Source of the DNA: Verrucomicrobiota bacterium
GTDB taxonomy: Bacteria; Verrucomicrobiota; Verrucomicrobiia; Limisphaerales; Pedosphaeraceae
Length of the DNA stretch: 64,000 nucleotides
Reading direction: 5' to 3'
Assembly: GCA_021325145.1 (NCBI GenBank)
Contig: JAJPHR010000006.1
Span: forward strand, 1 to 64,000
A program made the position numbers and the translations under genes. The notes beneath the pieces are model-generated. The model did no database searches and was not told the DNA's origin. It worked only from the letters and a program-made list of their open reading frames with translations. Shown here piece after piece: positions 43,904 through 53,408 of the stretch. How positions within the stretch are numbered: position 1 is the first letter of the stretch; each line of letters starts with the position of its first letter.

Positions 43904-44851
43904 TTAAATTGAAGAGCCTGGCTCCTTAAGGCATGGAGTCCCGGCTTCGGCCGGTGGGGCGTCCACCAAATGAAGCGCGTTGAAGGTTCCAGAGCCGATC
44001 GCGTTTGCGCGCGCAACACCGCTTAAAGGCGGGACTCCATACCTTTGCTGGCCGGACAGTTGCGCTGCCACTGGACCTGTTTGCAATCCCGCTCTCCACT
44101 TGTGCGCCAACAGAAGGAGGACAATACCCGCCAGCCCGATCGTCATCGCCGACGGCTCCGGCGTGATGGAAATGGCATCCAAATCCACCACGCCGCTTTG
44201 CACTTCGAGTCTGATGAAATCCGCGCTCGGCAAATCCACGTTGTTGCCATCGCTGTCCTGCGCCCAGGCGAGGTCGTAGCCCGCGCCGCCCGCCGAACCG
44301 CTATAAAGCGAGCGGATGCCCGCCAGAGTTTGACCGGTGAAATCATTGAGGCCCAATGTGGGATTGACCGGAATTTGCGGATTGCCGCTTCCGTCCGTGG
44401 GAAATAATTGGCCCACGGGAGGCGCCAGCGCCGGGTTGAGCGTGTACCAGGTGGAACCGTCGGGACTCACCTGCACCAGCGTCGAAGCGGCATGATTAAA
44501 GAGCCCGCTGACAGTCCCGCCGCTGCTTTTGGTGAAAAACTCGTTCGCAAATAGAATGAAATTCACTCCGAACGGAGCGGACGGGTCGTTCAAAATCGGT
44601 GTGTTGAGCTGCAGGGTGATTTCACCTCCCGCCCCGATCGAAACAATCTGGCTGGTTGAAAAAGGCGGGGCAAACGGCGTCACCGAAGCGCCCGATGCCG
44701 GGGCTCCCAGTGCGGCGCTGCCATTGGTGAAGGCGGTCGCAAAACCGGTGCCGGTATTGTAGGAAATAACGGCATTGGCGAATTGCGCGTGAATGGTTTG
44801 GGGGACGACGAGAGCACTGGCCAACGCCAGCGCCAGACAGACATTTTTCAT
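43904..44851 (-). CDS. PEP-CTERM surface protein controlled by a cobalamin riboswitch
   Basis: From ATG 44851 the product has 315 residues. A signal peptide (VCLALALASALVVPQTIHA) is followed by a beta-rich domain (about 25-235) with VNFILFANEFF, VQVSPDGSTWYTL, GYDLAWAQDSDGNNVDL and DFIRLEVQSG. The PEP-CTERM sorting tail is PEPSAMTIGLAGIVLLLLAH followed by KWRAG, which would be processed by an exosortase. Another ~55 residues follow and are encoded largely by REP-like sequence, so the original stop has probably been lost or displaced. The gene is preceded by a complete cobalamin riboswitch and a terminator. A role in corrinoid binding at the cell surface is inference; no B12 transport gene is in the window. 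Confidence 0.8.
   Translation of the reverse strand: MKNVCLALALASALVVPQTIHAQFANAVISYNTGTGFATAFTNGSAALGAPASGASVTPFAPPFSTSQIVSIGAGGEITLQLNTPILNDPSAPFGVNFILFANEFFTKSSGGTVSGLFNHAASTLVQVSPDGSTWYTLNPALAPPVGQLFPTDGSGNPQIPVNPTLGLNDFTGQTLAGIRSLYSGSAGGAGYDLAWAQDSDGNNVDLPSADFIRLEVQSGVVDLDAISITPEPSAMTIGLAGIVLLLLAHKWRAGLQTGPVAAQLSGQQRYGVPPLSGVARANAIGSGTFNALHLVDAPPAEAGTPCLKEPGSSI
43919..44045. repeat. Two REP-like cores inside the 3' end of the PEP-CTERM gene
   Basis: One core is at 43927-43950 (CATGGAGTCCCGGCTTCGGCC, inverted orientation, 21 bases split here as CATGGAGTCCC and GGCTTCGGCC). A second is at 44019-44041, reading ACCGCTTAAAGGCGGGACTC then CAT. Both belong to the family at 30357-30425. They encode the residues after the sorting signal. 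Confidence 0.6.
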
Positions 44852-44956
44852 ACGCTGATCTTTCAATGTTTCCGCGAGTTAAGCGGAAGGGTTGTGATTG
44901 AGAGACCAGCGCGGAGCCAAAAGGACTTTGTTCAGATGGCCGTCAGGACAACGGCC

Positions 44957-45000
44957 TAAAAGAAAAAACCTTCAGACTCCGGCAAAACGGGGAATGAAGG
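44957..45000 (-). terminator. Intrinsic terminator of the cobalamin riboswitch
   Basis: Read on the minus strand, CCTTCA pairs with TGAAGG, an inner TCC pairs with GGA, and TTTTTTCTTTT follows directly. It lies about 100 bases after the riboswitch core and about 105 bases before the start codon. This arrangement fits an expression platform that stops transcription when the ligand is bound. Confidence 0.65.
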
Positions 45001-45104
45001 CATTCAACGGATCCCGCTCCGCACAAGCGGAACGGGCTGGCCTCATCCTTCTCTTGACGGAGAAGTTGGTCCCGCAAAGCGGAACCACGACGAGCACAGA
45101 TCAA

Positions 45105-45240
45105 AGAGATATCCTGACTTCGGGCTTGACCTCGCTCCCGCCTTCCCGGCTTTTGACCAGTGGCTGTGGGAGTTTGTAACCCGTTACAGTGGCGTAACCG
45201 TCCCCGATTTTCACGGGGTTCCCTGACATTTGACTGTGAC
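45105..45240 (-). promoter_or_regulatory. Cobalamin riboswitch
   Basis: On the minus strand the conserved pieces come in the right order: CAGGGAA, CCGTGAAAATCGGGGACGG, CGCCACTGTAACGG (the B12-box part), CAGCCACTG, GCCGGGAAGG, and CCGAAGTCAGGA at the 3' side. These are the signature pieces of the adenosylcobalamin-type aptamer. A strong extra hairpin (CCCGTTCCGC with GCGGAGCGGG, 45012-45035) and a terminator lie between it and the PEP-CTERM gene. Nothing else on the minus strand intervenes, so that gene is the regulated target. Confidence 0.93.
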
Positions 45241-45549
45241 TAACGATGGACCGACTGGCCCACCGATTTCAAAGAACGATTTCTTTATATACGAAACTTC
45301 AGGCAACGCAAGCAAAATTCCACGGTGTCATCACTTTAATTCCAATGCCGAGGAATTCCGAGGCTCCGGGGAGTGCGAACCAGTTATCCCGGTGGGAAGC
45401 GCGAGACGGGAGGTGGAGGCGATGCTGAAAAATGTAGGCACAATTATGCTTGCGAAAAGGGAACATGGAGGATTTGCTTCGAGGGGTTCGGAGCGTTCTG
45501 AACTGGAACCCCGGCAGACACTTGCAACGAATAGCCAACCCGGTTGGAC

Positions 45550-46059
45550 ATGGCACCCAGATTAAAACTGAAATCAGAGAACGACAACAAAGAACACGTT
45601 TTGCGTGAACAGCAACCCTTTGTGCCGGACCCTACACCGGCCACTGCGAACACCGAACCGGCACCATCGGTCGGCCGGAATCGGAAAATCTTGGTGGTGG
45701 ACGATAACCAGGTCGTGTTGAAAGCTTTCCAACTCAAACTGCAGGCCAGTGGGTTTACTGTGATCACGTCCAGTGACGGCGGAAAGGTCAGCGGCATCGT
45801 GGAAGCGGAGCAACCGGCGTTGATTATCCTGGATGTGAACTTCCCGGCTGCCGGCAGCGGCTTGCAATGGAACGGATTGACGATCATGCAATGGCTGCGG
45901 CGGATGATGGAAGGGCCGACTGTTCCGATCATCATTGTTACCGGCGAAGATCCCGCCAAGCACCAAAAGAAATTTATGGACGCTGGTGCAGCCGCTTTTT
46001 TCCAGAAGCCCGTGAAGTACGAGGAGCTTCTGGAAGCAATCCTTCGGATTCTTGGGTAA
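45550..46059 (+). CDS. Single-domain response regulator
   Basis: The 169-residue protein has a charged, Pro-rich N-terminal tail (about 1-45) and one receiver domain (about 48-168). It shows KILVVDDNQVVLKAF, the phosphorylated aspartate in LIILDVNFPAAG, VPIIIVTGED and AAFFQKPVKYEELLEAI. There is no output domain, so it probably acts in a phosphorelay or by protein contact. An insertion (GSGLQWNGLTIMQWLRRMME) lengthens the loop after the aspartate. ATG 45550 is used. The 310 bp upstream contain the likely promoter of the riboswitch transcript on the opposite strand, but no element I can define. Confidence 0.88.
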   Translation: MAPRLKLKSENDNKEHVLREQQPFVPDPTPATANTEPAPSVGRNRKILVVDDNQVVLKAFQLKLQASGFTVITSSDGGKVSGIVEAEQPALIILDVNFPAAGSGLQWNGLTIMQWLRRMMEGPTVPIIIVTGEDPAKHQKKFMDAGAAAFFQKPVKYEELLEAILRILG

Positions 46060-46091
46060 GCTGCCGCGCCGCGTGTCAATGCCACCGTGTC

Positions 46092-46160
46092 TAGTAGGGA
46101 TGGCGCGCTATGCCATCCCCGTCGCCGCGCGATGTGCCTGACTTCCCGGTGAGAACAACG
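46092..46160. repeat. REP-like element, GGGATGGCGC family (copy 3, shortened)
   Basis: GGGATGGCGC-GCT-ATGCCATCCC (46098-46120), then CGTCGCCG and GCGCGATGTGCC, match the two ends of the element at 16158-16320 with the middle removed. The rest of 46060-46375 holds nothing I can support. Confidence 0.65.
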
Positions 46161-46375
46161 TTGATATGCGTCCGTACATTGGCGTTGTCTCAAATCGTGA
46201 TTGACAAGTCATGCGTGAGGCCTCAACCTCGCATTACCGTTGTCGCCTGCCCAAAAAGCCGTTGTAGTTCGCAGGCAGGTCACAAATTCTTACGCCACCG
46301 GAGCTTCCCGCGCGGGAAATGCGGTGTTTTCCGCTTGAGGTGCCGGTGCGTGGATAACATTGGAGTCATGTGATT

Positions 46376-47074
46376 ATGGTTCAAATCAAGATTCAATGTG
46401 GCTGCGGACAGCGTTACGCGTTCGAGGTGGAACCTGTCCATGGCTTCATGCCCGGCAACGTCGCTTGCCCGGTCTGTGGCGCTGATGGCACGCCGGCCGC
46501 CAACGATGCCATCGCCAAAACCCTGGGCGCTCAGCCGCCTCCGGCGGTCGCCGCGGATGCGCCAGTTCCGGTGGCCGCGCCGGTCCGTGTCGCCGCACCC
46601 GCCAGCGGGCTGCGCGCGCGGATGGCAAATCCGCCGCCTGCTGAAGCTCCGGTTCAGGCTTCGGCCCCGGCTCCGAGCGCGGCCCCGCGCCGTCCGGGCC
46701 GGCTTCCGGGGCAGGTTGATCCCGATACCGCGCGCACCGAGGCGCGGGCGAAGATCTTTTGGGGTGATGCACCCGAGGAAGTCACCAAGTATTTGATGAT
46801 GCAGGGATTCAAAGTGGACGAAGCCTCCGCCATAGTTCGTGAATTTTTCCAGGAGAGAGTGAAGGCGCTCAGGGCGAAGGGCACCGGAAAAATCCTGATG
46901 GGTTCCGGACTGGTCTGCATTCCCATTGGAGCTTTTTTTGCCTTCATGAGCATGGGCTTCTTCCCCATCAAGATCTTTGCGGTCACAATCATGGCCGGAT
47001 TGTATGGCCTGTACTTGGTGCTCAAGGGCATCATCATGCTGGCAGCGCCGAAATCCGAGCCGGGCGAGGTTTAG
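46376..47074 (+). CDS. Zinc-ribbon, proline-rich two-span membrane protein, function unknown
   Basis: The 232-residue product starts with a zinc-ribbon-like segment (CGCGQRYAFEV and CPVCGADG; cysteines at about 8, 10, 32 and 35). A long Ala/Pro linker (about 45-115) follows, then a helical segment with ARAKIFWGDAPEEVTKYLM and VDEASAIVREFFQERVKALR, and two transmembrane helices at the C-terminus (GSGLVCIPIGAFFAFMSMGF and FAVTIMAGLYGLYLVLKGII). I do not recognise the family. The layout suggests a cytosolic metal-binding head on a membrane anchor. It could start at GTG 46370, two residues earlier. Confidence 0.65.
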   Translation: MVQIKIQCGCGQRYAFEVEPVHGFMPGNVACPVCGADGTPAANDAIAKTLGAQPPPAVAADAPVPVAAPVRVAAPASGLRARMANPPPAEAPVQASAPAPSAAPRRPGRLPGQVDPDTARTEARAKIFWGDAPEEVTKYLMMQGFKVDEASAIVREFFQERVKALRAKGTGKILMGSGLVCIPIGAFFAFMSMGFFPIKIFAVTIMAGLYGLYLVLKGIIMLAAPKSEPGEV

Positions 47075-47080
47075 CCTTAA

Positions 47081-48544
47081 TCACTTGCCCATCTGCCAGC
47101 CCCCGCCCAGCGCGCGATAAAGCTGGACGATGGCGGTCAATTGGCCCAATTGCGCTTGCGCCAGCGTGTTCTCCGCCGGGTAAAGCAATTGCTGTTGCTG
47201 CAGCACTTCATAATAGCTCGATTGCCCCTGCCGATACCGCTCCATTGCAATCTTAAACGCCACTTGGTACGCTGCCACCGCGCGCTCCTGTTCCGCCCGG
47301 GCAATCGCCAGCTTCTCGCGCGCAACCAATGCGTTGGAAACTTCCTGCAACGCGTACAGCACGGTGGACTGGTATTGCAGGACATACTGGTCCCGGACCG
47401 CCTTCGCCAGCCGGTATTGCGCCCGCAACTGCCCGCCGTGGAAAATCGGCCCCGTCAGGCTCGCCGCCGCGCTCCACGCAAACGCGCTCCCGGCCGTCAG
47501 CGTGGCCAGCTCCGGGCTCACCTGACCAATGACTCCCGTCAGCGATAACTGCGGGAAAAAATTTGCCTCCGCCACGCCTACTTGCGCATTTGCCGACCGC
47601 AACGACTGCTCCGCCTCGCGGATGTCGGGCCGGCGCTCCAGCAATGCCGAGGGCAACCCACCCGGCACTTCCGGCACCAGTTGCATTTCCAATACCGATC
47701 CCTCCCGCACAATCGGCGCCGGACTTTGTCCCAGCAGCACTCCAAGCTGGTTTTCCGTCTGCTCAATCTGCCGTTCCAGGTCCGGTATCGTCGCCGCCGA
47801 GGAAGCCATCAGCGCCTCCGCCGCCGATGTTTCCAGTCTCGAAGCCACTCCGCCGCGCAGCCGCTGCTCAAAAATTTTCAAGCTTTGGCCATAGGAGTTC
47901 GTCTCCTCCCTGGCGATTCGCAGTTGGCGATCGAGTGTCAGCAATTGGAAATAAGTCTGCGCCACCTGAGCGATAAGCGATATCGTCACATCCCGCCGCG
48001 CTTCCTCGCTCGCAAAAAACTGCGCCTTGGCCGATTCCGTCAGCCGCCTGACGCGCCCCCACAGGTCAATCTCCCACGAAGCGCTGCCGCCGAACTCGAT
48101 GATCCCCACGGTCCCGGTATTCGGCACCAACGCGGCATTGGCTCCCCCGACGTTTTTTCCTTTGCCTCCTTCGCCGAAATAATTCAGTTGCGGAAACAAT
48201 TGCGATCGGGCTTCCACCACCATTTGCCGCGCCTGTTCCACCCGGGTTGCCGCAATGCGCACATCGTAGTTATTCGTCAGCGCGGTCCGGATTAACGCCT
48301 GCAGGTTGTCGTCGTGGAAGACCTCCCACCAGGGCAGGTCGCCGAATGAGTTCGTCCCCGTGACGTTCTCGCCACGATAGCCTGGTGGCGAGGCGACTGG
48401 CGGACGCTTGTAATTCGGCCCCACTGCGCAGCCGGTCAGAAGAAACATCAAGCACCAAACGGCAAACGCCAGAGAAATTCCAGGAGCCAAGCTTATCTCT
48501 TGCCGCCTAAAGGCGGGACTTCCTGTTGTAGGCTGCGCTCGCAT
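47081..48544 (-). CDS. RND efflux outer-membrane lipoprotein (NodT/OprM type)
   Basis: The 487-residue TolC-superfamily channel has a lipoprotein signal (FAVWCLMFLLTGC, acylated Cys at about 38) followed by AVGPNYKRPPV, the hallmark of the NodT family. Two OEP repeats follow, with ASWEIDLWGRVRRLTESAKA and SLTGPIFHGGQLRAQYRLAK. It is the last gene of an RND operon, starting two bases after the stop of the pump gene. The first 18 residues (RAQPTTGSPAFRRQEIS) are encoded by a REP-like core (48508-48530), so the signal peptide is unusually long; a TTG just downstream of it may be the true start. Confidence 0.93.
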   Translation of the reverse strand: MRAQPTTGSPAFRRQEISLAPGISLAFAVWCLMFLLTGCAVGPNYKRPPVASPPGYRGENVTGTNSFGDLPWWEVFHDDNLQALIRTALTNNYDVRIAATRVEQARQMVVEARSQLFPQLNYFGEGGKGKNVGGANAALVPNTGTVGIIEFGGSASWEIDLWGRVRRLTESAKAQFFASEEARRDVTISLIAQVAQTYFQLLTLDRQLRIAREETNSYGQSLKIFEQRLRGGVASRLETSAAEALMASSAATIPDLERQIEQTENQLGVLLGQSPAPIVREGSVLEMQLVPEVPGGLPSALLERRPDIREAEQSLRSANAQVGVAEANFFPQLSLTGVIGQVSPELATLTAGSAFAWSAAASLTGPIFHGGQLRAQYRLAKAVRDQYVLQYQSTVLYALQEVSNALVAREKLAIARAEQERAVAAYQVAFKIAMERYRQGQSSYYEVLQQQQLLYPAENTLAQAQLGQLTAIVQLYRALGGGWQMGK

Positions 48545-48546
48545 CG

Positions 48547-51500
48547 CTATTTTTCAGGCCCCGGCGGCCTGGACGATTCTTCCGGCGGGTGGTTGTCGCT
48601 CCCATGCCCGTGCTCGCCGGCGTGTTCGTGTCGCTTGCGGAAACGCAGTCCCATTTTTTCCACAATATAGAAAGTCACCGGCACGATCAACGTATCCACG
48701 CACGTCGCTCCCAGCATCCCGCCAACGACCACCGTGCCCAGCGTCTGGCGCGCCACGGCGCCCGAACCTGACGCAAACCACAATGGCATGCAGCCCAGGA
48801 TGAACGCAATAGACGTCATCAAAATCGGCCGCAACCGGATGGACGCGCCGGTTTGCGCCGCGTCAATGATGGACTTGCCTCGCTCGTATTCGGTCTTGGC
48901 AAAGGCCACGATCAGAATTGCGTTTTTCGCCGCCAGCCCGATAAGCATGATTAAGCCAATCTGCGCGAACACGTTGTTCTGCAAAGCCCGCGCATTCAGC
49001 GCCAGGAACGCTCCCAATATTGCCGTCGGCGTTCCCAGCAGCACACTAAAGGGCAGCGTCCAGCTTTCATATTGTGCCGCGAGGATCAGAAACACGCAGA
49101 ACAAGGAGAGGGCGAAAATCTCCGCCGGCTTCACCCCTTCGGCCGCCTTTTTTTCCTGGAAGGACATGCCGAAATAATCGAATCCCATTCCTTTGGGCAT
49201 GGTTTGCGCGAACACCTCTTCCAGCGCGCGGTTGGCCTGGTCCGAACTGTAACCCGGCGCGGCCGTCACATTGATCTGCGCGGCGGGGTATTCATTGTAA
49301 TGCAGCACGTATTCGGGTCCGTTGCGCCGTTCGGCTTTTGCAAAGGCGGTCAGCGGCAGGCTTTGGCCCTGGCTGTTGCGCACATAAAAGAGGCCGAGAT
49401 CTTCGACGCTGGACCGGTATTTGTCCTCGGCTTCGATGTACACCTGCCATTGCCGCCCGAAGCGGTTGAAATAATTCACAAAATTTCCGCCCATGAAGGT
49501 TTGCAGAGTGCGGTAAACGTCGTTCAACGCCACTCCCTGCTTTAAGACTTTGTCCCGATCCACCTTGACGTAAATCTGCGGCACGCTCGGCAGGTGCGTT
49601 GTAATGATGTTTGTCAATTCAGTCCGCTTCTTGGCGGCGGCCAGGAACGTCTGCAGATTCTGGGTCAGGTAAGAAATGTCCTGCGAGCCAGACCGGTCTT
49701 CGAGCATGAAGGTAACCCCGCCCGATGTCCCGATGCCGGGAATGGAGGGCGGGGAAAAGGCGAATGCCTGAGCCTCGGGCAATTTGCCCAAGTCGGCGTT
49801 CAGCCGCTTGCGAATCGCGTCGAAGCGTTCCGACGGTTTCGTGCGTTCACCCCACGGCTTGAGGGTTACGAAGAAAAATACATTATACGTCGCCTGCACC
49901 TGGCTTAGCAAACTGAACCCTTCGACCGTGGTGTAATACTCCACGCCCGGAATGTTTTTCAAGAGGCTCTCAATTTTCCTGGCCACGGCATCCGTGCGCT
50001 CCAGCGACGCGGCGGACGGCAACTGGGCTTGGGCAAAGGCGTAGCCCTGGTCTTCCTCCGGCACAAACGCGGTGGGCAGACGCTTCGCCAGCAACACCGC
50101 CGCCATGCCGACGAGCAGCAGCGAGATCAGCACCCAGGCTGCTTTGCGGATGAACCACAAGCTGACTTCCAGGTAAACATGGCGCGTTTTTTCGAAATAG
50201 CGGTTAAACCAATCGTAGAAGCGCCGCAATGGCCCACGCGCTTTCCCCTCTTTTTTCGGTCGCAGCAGCAGCGCGGCCATCGCGGGGCTTAGTGAAAGCG
50301 CGTTGAAGGCCGATAGCGCCACCGAAATCGCTATGGTTATCGCAAATTGCTGGTACAGCCTGCCCGTAATTCCCGAAATGAATACCGTCGGCACGAAGAC
50401 CGCTCCCAGAATGAGCGCCAGCGCCACGACCGGCGCCGCCACTTCTTCCATTGCCTTGATGGCAGCATCTTTCGGGTTCAACCCTTCCTCAATGTGCCGC
50501 TCCGTCGCCTCCACCACGACAATCGCGTCGTCCACCACCAGCCCAATCGCCAGCACCAACCCCAGCAGCGACAGTGTGTTCAGCGAGAAGCCGAACAACG
50601 GAAAAAATGCAAACGTTCCGATGAGCGACACGGGCACCGCCAACAGCGGGATGAGCGACGCCCGCCAGCCTTGCAGGAAAATGAAGACCACGATGATGAC
50701 CAAGGTCAGGGCGATGCCCAGCGTCCACTGGATTTCCCGCATGCCTTCTGATACCGCGCGGGTGGTGTCCAGCGAAATGCCATAGTCCAGGTCCGTTGGA
50801 AACCGCGACTTGATCTGCTCCATGAGCTTTCTCACGTTATTGGCCGCATCAATCGCGTTGGACCCGGGCAATTGGTAAATGGCCATAACCGCCGAGGGTT
50901 GCCCGTTCAACTTGCCCACGATGCTGTAGGTTTGCGCCCCAAGCTCAACCCGCGCCACGTCTTTAAGCCGCACCAGGGAGCCGTCGGGATTTGCGCGCAC
51001 GACGATGTCCTCAAATTCCTGCTCGGTAACCAACCGGCTTTGCGCGGTGATGGCGTAGGTGAATTCCTGTCCTTTGGGCGTCGGCGGCCCGCCCACCTGA
51101 CCGGCTGGGTTGACTGTGTTCTGTTGATTGATGGCGTTGACGAGGTCGCTGACCGTGAGGTTCAGCTTGGATAACTGGTCCGGTTTTACCCAGAAACGCA
51201 TTGCATATTGACCTGCGCCGAACACGGTCACGGTGGAAACTCCCTTCAACTGTGTAATCTGGTCCACCAGGTTGATGTACGCGTAATTCGCCAGAAAGGT
51301 CGAATCGTGCGTTCCCTTTGGCGAGGTCAACGCCACCAGCATCAGCGGAGTGGTCGGTGATTTTATCAGAGTAATCCCGAAGTTGCGCACGTCGGCGGGC
51401 AGTGTCGGTTCCGCCTGGTTTTCCCGAAGTTGCGCCAGCACCTGGTCAATGTTCGGGTCGGTCTTGACATCGAAGTTTACGCCCATCCGCATCACGCCGT

Positions 51501-51753
51501 TGTTTGCGCTGACGGAATACATGTAATTCATGTTGTCCACGCCGCTCATCTGCTCTTCGATGGGTGTGGCGACGGACTGTGCGAGTGTCTGCGCGTCCGC
51601 GCCCACGAACGTGGTCTGGATGCGGATTTCCGGCGGAACGATATTCGGATACTGCGCCACCGGGAGGCTCAACATCGTCACCAGTCCCACCACGACTTGC
51701 AGGATGGCGATCACCATCGCGACAATGGGGCGGTTGATGAAGAAGCGATACAT
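48547..51753 (-). CDS. RND multidrug efflux pump, HAE1/AcrB type
   Basis: This 1,068-residue inner-membrane transporter has a normal length for the family. The first helix is [18 protein letters not shown], the two periplasmic porter/docking regions are in place, and the proton-relay residues are present: [20 protein letters not shown] in TM4 (Asp pair) and [19 protein letters not shown] in TM10 (Lys). The C-terminus is a His/Glu-rich tail ([11 protein letters not shown]). The operon order is adaptor, pump, outer-membrane factor. HAE1 pumps export hydrophobic and amphiphilic drugs and detergents by proton exchange; the natural substrates are unknown. The start lies six bases after the adaptor stop. 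Confidence 0.96.
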   Translation of the reverse strand: MYRFFINRPIVAMVIAILQVVVGLVTMLSLPVAQYPNIVPPEIRIQTTFVGADAQTLAQSVATPIEEQMSGVDNMNYMYSVSANNGVMRMGVNFDVKTDPNIDQVLAQLRENQAEPTLPADVRNFGITLIKSPTTPLMLVALTSPKGTHDSTFLANYAYINLVDQITQLKGVSTVTVFGAGQYAMRFWVKPDQLSKLNLTVSDLVNAINQQNTVNPAGQVGGPPTPKGQEFTYAITAQSRLVTEQEFEDIVVRANPDGSLVRLKDVARVELGAQTYSIVGKLNGQPSAVMAIYQLPGSNAIDAANNVRKLMEQIKSRFPTDLDYGISLDTTRAVSEGMREIQWTLGIALTLVIIVVFIFLQGWRASLIPLLAVPVSLIGTFAFFPLFGFSLNTLSLLGLVLAIGLVVDDAIVVVEATERHIEEGLNPKDAAIKAMEEVAAPVVALALILGAVFVPTVFISGITGRLYQQFAITIAISVALSAFNALSLSPAMAALLLRPKKEGKARGPLRRFYDWFNRYFEKTRHVYLEVSLWFIRKAAWVLISLLLVGMAAVLLAKRLPTAFVPEEDQGYAFAQAQLPSAASLERTDAVARKIESLLKNIPGVEYYTTVEGFSLLSQVQATYNVFFFVTLKPWGERTKPSERFDAIRKRLNADLGKLPEAQAFAFSPPSIPGIGTSGGVTFMLEDRSGSQDISYLTQNLQTFLAAAKKRTELTNIITTHLPSVPQIYVKVDRDKVLKQGVALNDVYRTLQTFMGGNFVNYFNRFGRQWQVYIEAEDKYRSSVEDLGLFYVRNSQGQSLPLTAFAKAERRNGPEYVLHYNEYPAAQINVTAAPGYSSDQANRALEEVFAQTMPKGMGFDYFGMSFQEKKAAEGVKPAEIFALSLFCVFLILAAQYESWTLPFSVLLGTPTAILGAFLALNARALQNNVFAQIGLIMLIGLAAKNAILIVAFAKTEYERGKSIIDAAQTGASIRLRPILMTSIAFILGCMPLWFASGSGAVARQTLGTVVVGGMLGATCVDTLIVPVTFYIVEKMGLRFRKRHEHAGEHGHGSDNHPPEESSRPPGPEK

Positions 51754-51759
51754 GAGCGC

Positions 51760-53010
51760 TTAGCGAGGCGAATTCGTTGGGTTGCTGTTCGCCTCCGGGG
51801 TGCCCTGCGGCTTGGGGACGACGATGGCGCCCTCGGTTGCCTTCTGGGTTCCTTCCACTACCACCCGGTCGCCCGCCTTGAGCCCGTCCTCGATAATCCA
51901 GTTGGAGTCAACCTGGCGGCCGACTTTCACGGTGCGCAAATGGGCGCGGTTGGTCGAACTGTTGTCTTCGGGGGTGACAACGGCGACCTGGTAAGTGCCC
52001 TGCAACTGTGCCACCGCGCGCTGCGGCACGAGGAAAATATTCGTCTGCATTTGGGTCATCACGCGCACTCGCCCGAATTGACCGGGCCGCAGGATGGCCT
52101 CCGGGTTTGGGAACACGGTCACGATTTGCATGGTGCCCGTCGTCGGGTTGATCTGCCGGTCCGCACTGTAAAATCTTCCCTTTTGATCGTAAACCGACCC
52201 GTTGGACAGGATTAACTCCAGGTGCAGGTGCTCGGCGTTCGTGTCCATGGTGGGAACATACCTTTGCCAGAAGGTGAGATAGGATTGTTCGTTGACTTGA
52301 AAGAAAACCTTGATCGGGTCAACGGTGGAAACGGTCGTCAATAAAGGGCCGGACGGCCCCACGAGATCGCCGGTTTGCGACAGCGCGATTCCCGCCACTC
52401 CGTCCACGGGTGAGGTAATGCGGGTCCAGCTCAGATTCAGGCGGGCGGTTTCGAGGGCGGCCATGTCCGCCTGCACCTGGGCCTTGGCCGCAAGATTGGC
52501 CTGAACCGCATTCACGAGGGTTTCCTCGCTGATGGCTTGTTGTTGCGCCAGCGGCGTATAACGCTTGACGTCCAATTCCGTTTTTTGGAGGTTGGCCTGG
52601 TCCTGGGCCAATTTCGCTTCGAATTGGTCGACCGCCGCCTGGAAAGGCCGGGCATCAATTTCAAAGAGCAGATCGCCCTTCTTCACGTGGCTGCCCTCGT
52701 CGTAATCGAGTGAGCGCAAGTAGCCAGTCACTTGCGCGCGGATTTGCGCGTTCACCAAACCGTCCATGGTTCCGATCCATTCCTGAAAAACCGGCACGTT
52801 CGTTGGTGAAACGGTCATTACTTCAACAACTGGTGCAGCCGCCGGTGGCGGCGCGGCTTTTTTGCATCCGGAGGCGGTCAGGAGGATCGTGGGAATCAGG
52901 AGGAAATAGCCAAGCATCGCAAGGCCGGACTGGACCCAGGCTGCATGCAGCCCCGCATTCGAGAGCGGAGGACTTTGTTCTGACTTAACTGGCTTTCTGG
53001 TACGCACCAT
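51760..53010 (-). CDS. RND periplasmic adaptor (AcrA/MexA type)
   Basis: The 416-residue membrane fusion protein has a lipoprotein signal ending in LLTASGC, then KKAAPPPAAAPVVEVMTV. The lipoyl half-motifs (YLRSLDYDEGSHVKKGDLLFEIDARPF; shown in two parts, YLRSLDYDEG and SHVKKGDLLFEIDARPF) enclose a helical hairpin with LAQQQAISEETL, and beta-barrel segments follow (VFFQVNEQSYLTFW, VFPNPEAILRPGQFGRVRV). It links the pump to the outer-membrane channel. It is the first gene of the operon; no TetR- or MarR-type regulator is adjacent. A start at 52917, directly at the lipoprotein signal, is an alternative. Confidence 0.92.
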   Translation of the reverse strand: MVRTRKPVKSEQSPPLSNAGLHAAWVQSGLAMLGYFLLIPTILLTASGCKKAAPPPAAAPVVEVMTVSPTNVPVFQEWIGTMDGLVNAQIRAQVTGYLRSLDYDEGSHVKKGDLLFEIDARPFQAAVDQFEAKLAQDQANLQKTELDVKRYTPLAQQQAISEETLVNAVQANLAAKAQVQADMAALETARLNLSWTRITSPVDGVAGIALSQTGDLVGPSGPLLTTVSTVDPIKVFFQVNEQSYLTFWQRYVPTMDTNAEHLHLELILSNGSVYDQKGRFYSADRQINPTTGTMQIVTVFPNPEAILRPGQFGRVRVMTQMQTNIFLVPQRAVAQLQGTYQVAVVTPEDNSSTNRAHLRTVKVGRQVDSNWIIEDGLKAGDRVVVEGTQKATEGAIVVPKPQGTPEANSNPTNSPR

Positions 53011-53090
53011 GACTGATTGGTCGCGGTTGCGAAATAGTCGTTTCTAATTGGCGCAGGCGAGTGTCCTGATCTTCGGATCGGGCGCCACGC

Positions 53091-53113
53091 AGTAGTATAG
53101 ACCAATAACTACT
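53091..53113. promoter_or_regulatory. Candidate operator between the RND operon and the ABC genes
   Basis: AGTAGT and ACTACT form a 6-bp inverted repeat around 11 bp, and ACTCGAGT follows immediately as a second small palindrome. It lies 80 bp upstream of the RND operon start, in a 398-bp divergent spacer (53011-53408) that otherwise holds no gene. Regulator unknown. Confidence 0.3.
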
Positions 53114-53408
53114 CGAGTCTTAAACAGCGCAGAACAGGACTCCACTGCTGCGCCCGCCCCACCTTGGGGCGTTATGAGTCCCATAGTAATCGGTTTTTGA
53201 TTTTGGTCAACTGCACGGGCAAGCACACAGTCCCGCGCGCTTTTGGTCGCCGAACCTAAACGGCGCGGCGAAGTCGAACCATGGGTTGTTCACTCGCGAC
53301 AGAACAATCAACCTCAGGCTTTCCCCGAAACTTGCTTTTGGGCGTTGTTGCGTTTTCGAGTGTCTGTTACAGTCCGCCAATGCAAACAGCCGCGGGTGGT
53401 TCTGCCTT

